DNA from: ZLKRG08 sp964565165
GTDB taxonomy: Bacteria; Actinomycetota; Actinomycetes; Nanopelagicales; Nanopelagicaceae
Assembly (NCBI GenBank): GCA_964565165.1
Contig: CAZMDJ010000050.1
Span: 1 to 8,313, forward strand
Direction of reading: 5' to 3'
Length of the DNA stretch: 8,313 nucleotides
The notes beneath the pieces were generated by a model, which was not told where the DNA came from, did not search any database, and saw only the letters and a program-made list of their open reading frames with translations. Each line of letters begins with the position of its first letter. Within the stretch, counting starts at the first letter, position 1. Below are positions 7,219 through 8,313 of the stretch, piece by piece. Made by a program: the position numbers and the translations under genes.

Positions 7219-7222
7219 TTAC

Positions 7223-7293
7223 TGGCAAGGCTACTTGTGCCAAAGGGGCATATCTACGCATATTTGATATCCGTTTTATAACTTTTACCGCAA
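7223..7293. promoter_or_regulatory. AT-rich divergent promoter region with small repeats
   Basis: This stretch lies between the divergent binding-protein and hydrolase genes. Leftward candidates are TATCAA (7264-7269) with TTGCGG (7288-7293) at 18-bp spacing, or TATAAA (7275-7280) without a good -35. Rightward, TATAAC (7277-7282) could serve as a -10 but also lacks a clear -35. The region contains GCATAT twice, at 7248-7253 and 7258-7263, exactly 10 bp apart on one helical face. It also holds an inverted repeat TGGCA-N10-TGCCA (7223-7242). These are possible activator or repressor contacts. Start sites are guesses. Confidence 0.35.
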
Positions 7294-7355
7294 TTGAGAG
7301 GTAAGCAACCCGCTTCAATATGGCTGATTAAGGGTTGGACGGGCAGACTAGACGC

Positions 7356-8282
7356 ATGTCAATGCCGACAGAGAAGTATCTAGTTCCCGTTGCCGGTGGC
7401 CAGTTAGCAGTATTTCGCTACGGAGATGGTTCAGGCACGCCCGTCCTTTTAATTCATGGCGTCACCTCATCCAATCGCGCATTTCAGATTTTTGCTGATT
7501 CATTAATTGCACGAGGTAAAGCACCGTATGCAGTTGATCTACGTGGACGCGGTGATTCCAATTCTTTACCTGGTCCATTTGGAATGGCGCAACATGCAAA
7601 AGATATGGTTGAAGTAATTAATCATTTCGGATGGGTTAAGCCAGATGTCATCGGACATTCAATGGGTGGTTTCGTTACCGCAGCGTTGGTTGGTTTATAT
7701 CCAGATCGCGTCGGTCAAGTTGTCTTTGCAGATGGTGGAATTCCATTACCGATGCCACCTGGGATGACAATCGAACAGATCATGCCGCTAATTCTTGGTC
7801 CGGCACTCGCAAGACTTTCAATGACTTTCGAAAGCAACGATGCATATCGTGATTACTGGAAGCCACATCCTGCATTTGGTCGCGGTTGGTCGAAAGAGCT
7901 GGATGAATATGTTGATTACGATCTTCGTAATGGAAAGCCATCTACAAATCCGCAAGCAGTCGAAGATGATTCAAGAGATTTATTTGGCGACGAAATCATT
8001 GTTAAGGCGCTTAAAGGTTTAGAGAATGAAACTCTATTTATTCGCGCACCACGTGGATTGCAGAACGAAGAGGGCGGGCTATATCCGCTACCAGTTTTAG
8101 ATTTCATTCTTCCGCAATATCCAAATTTGAAATTAGTTAATTTGGATGACGTCAATCATTACGACATGTTCTTGCATCCATATGGCTGCGAACAGATTGC
8201 TACCGCTATTTACGGGGAGGCGAAATGCCACTTAAAGGTCGTCGCCCATTTATCACTGGATCTTTTCAGGGAATCGGATTAG
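7356..8282 (+). CDS. Alpha/beta hydrolase (probable esterase or related hydrolase, substrate unknown)
   Basis: The 308-residue cytoplasmic protein has the alpha/beta hydrolase fold. Visible are the oxyanion-region LLIHG (31-35), AVDLRGRGDS (59-68), the nucleophile elbow GHSMGG (100-105, Ser102) and the catalytic His near 268 in NHYDM. The usual acid Asp after strand 7 is not in its standard place; the segment reads FIRAPRGLQNEEGG, so Glu238/239 or Asp126 may serve. A cap-like insertion rich in aromatic and charged residues spans about 130-220. I chose the ATG at 7356. TTG at 7335 and ATG at 7362 are alternatives, and none has a good SD. The last 19 residues run 58 bp into the next gene. It is divergent from the importer and co-directional with a probable 3-hydroxybutyrate dehydrogenase, so an ester or oligomer of 3-hydroxybutyrate is a conceivable substrate. 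That is inference only. Confidence 0.85.
   Translation: MSMPTEKYLVPVAGGQLAVFRYGDGSGTPVLLIHGVTSSNRAFQIFADSLIARGKAPYAVDLRGRGDSNSLPGPFGMAQHAKDMVEVINHFGWVKPDVIGHSMGGFVTAALVGLYPDRVGQVVFADGGIPLPMPPGMTIEQIMPLILGPALARLSMTFESNDAYRDYWKPHPAFGRGWSKELDEYVDYDLRNGKPSTNPQAVEDDSRDLFGDEIIVKALKGLENETLFIRAPRGLQNEEGGLYPLPVLDFILPQYPNLKLVNLDDVNHYDMFLHPYGCEQIATAIYGEAKCHLKVVAHLSLDLFRESD
8214..8220 (+). promoter_or_regulatory. Shine-Dalgarno for the downstream short-chain dehydrogenase
   Basis: GGGGAGG lies 4 nt before the ATG at 8225, inside the hydrolase coding region. It supports the dehydrogenase start and indicates translational coupling of the two genes. Confidence 0.75.
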
Positions 8283-8313
8283 GTATTGCGACTGCGCTGG
8301 CAAAAGCAGGTGC
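8225..8313 (+). CDS. Short-chain dehydrogenase/reductase N-terminus, probably 3-hydroxybutyrate dehydrogenase (3' truncated by window edge)
   Basis: Only 29 codons are present. They give MPLKGR, the first beta strand RPFITG, and the dinucleotide-binding glycine motif TG-x3-GIG at residues 11-18, followed by LGIATALAKAG, so an NAD(P)-dependent classical SDR is certain in outline. The combination GIGLGIA..LA..G right after the glycine motif is what I associate with D-3-hydroxybutyrate dehydrogenases, which interconvert 3-hydroxybutyrate and acetoacetate. That subfamily call rests on very few residues and on the nearby acetoacetyl-CoA synthetase gene. Gln in TGSFQGIG replaces the more usual Ser. 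The start is supported by a strong SD and overlaps the hydrolase gene by 58 bp. Confidence 0.7.
   Translation, partial: MPLKGRRPFITGSFQGIGLGIATALAKAG

Noticed and set aside
7319..7330. Tiny leader ORF (Met-Ala-Asp-stop) before the hydrolase.
   Set aside because: Three codons with no attenuator structure around them; expected by chance.
1..8313. CRISPR arrays, tRNA or rRNA genes, insertion sequences, phage or defence genes.
   Set aside because: I saw no regularly spaced repeats, cloverleaf, transposase motifs or terminal inverted repeats; the window is almost fully covered by metabolic and transport genes.

Overview
The window reads as chromosomal DNA from a mid-to-low GC bacterium with very compact gene packing, clear Shine-Dalgarno sites and mixed ATG/GTG/TTG starts. 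Codon style and protein flavour remind me of small-genome planktonic Actinobacteria (acI / Nanopelagicales type). That is an impression only: no rRNA or marker gene is present to settle it.

Layout. (1) The left edge holds the C-terminal part of a plus-strand acetyl-CoA hydrolase / CoA-transferase family gene. It ends at 713 and overlaps tail-to-tail by 9 bp with the next gene. (2) From 7172 leftwards to 705 runs a minus-strand gene series: a substrate-binding protein with a signal peptide, a strong intrinsic terminator, then livG-livF-livH-livM (two ATPases and two permeases of a HAAT / branched-chain amino acid type ABC importer) and finally an acetoacetyl-CoA synthetase. The last five genes are joined by 1-4 bp stop/start overlaps, so they are almost certainly one translationally coupled unit. 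(3) A 183-bp divergent intergenic region (7173-7355) carries a 20-bp near-palindrome, further small repeats and AT-rich promoter-like sequence. (4) To its right, on the plus strand, are an alpha/beta hydrolase and the first 29 codons of a short-chain dehydrogenase whose N-terminus resembles 3-hydroxybutyrate dehydrogenase.

How the genes may work together. Acetoacetyl-CoA synthetase, a CoA-transferase family protein, an ester hydrolase and a probable 3-hydroxybutyrate dehydrogenase, placed around a dedicated importer, fit a locus for taking up and burning C4 ketone-body-type acids. Possible substrates are 3-hydroxybutyrate, acetoacetate, or esters and oligomers derived from polyhydroxybutyrate. 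The path would be hydrolysis to 3-hydroxybutyrate, oxidation to acetoacetate, activation to acetoacetyl-CoA, then thiolysis. The main alternative is import of leucine or another branched-chain amino acid, since leucine breakdown also yields acetoacetate. The sequence alone does not decide the imported substrate.

The binding-protein gene looks tuned for high expression: strong SD, nearly exclusive AAG for lysine, and its own terminator before the membrane and ATPase genes.
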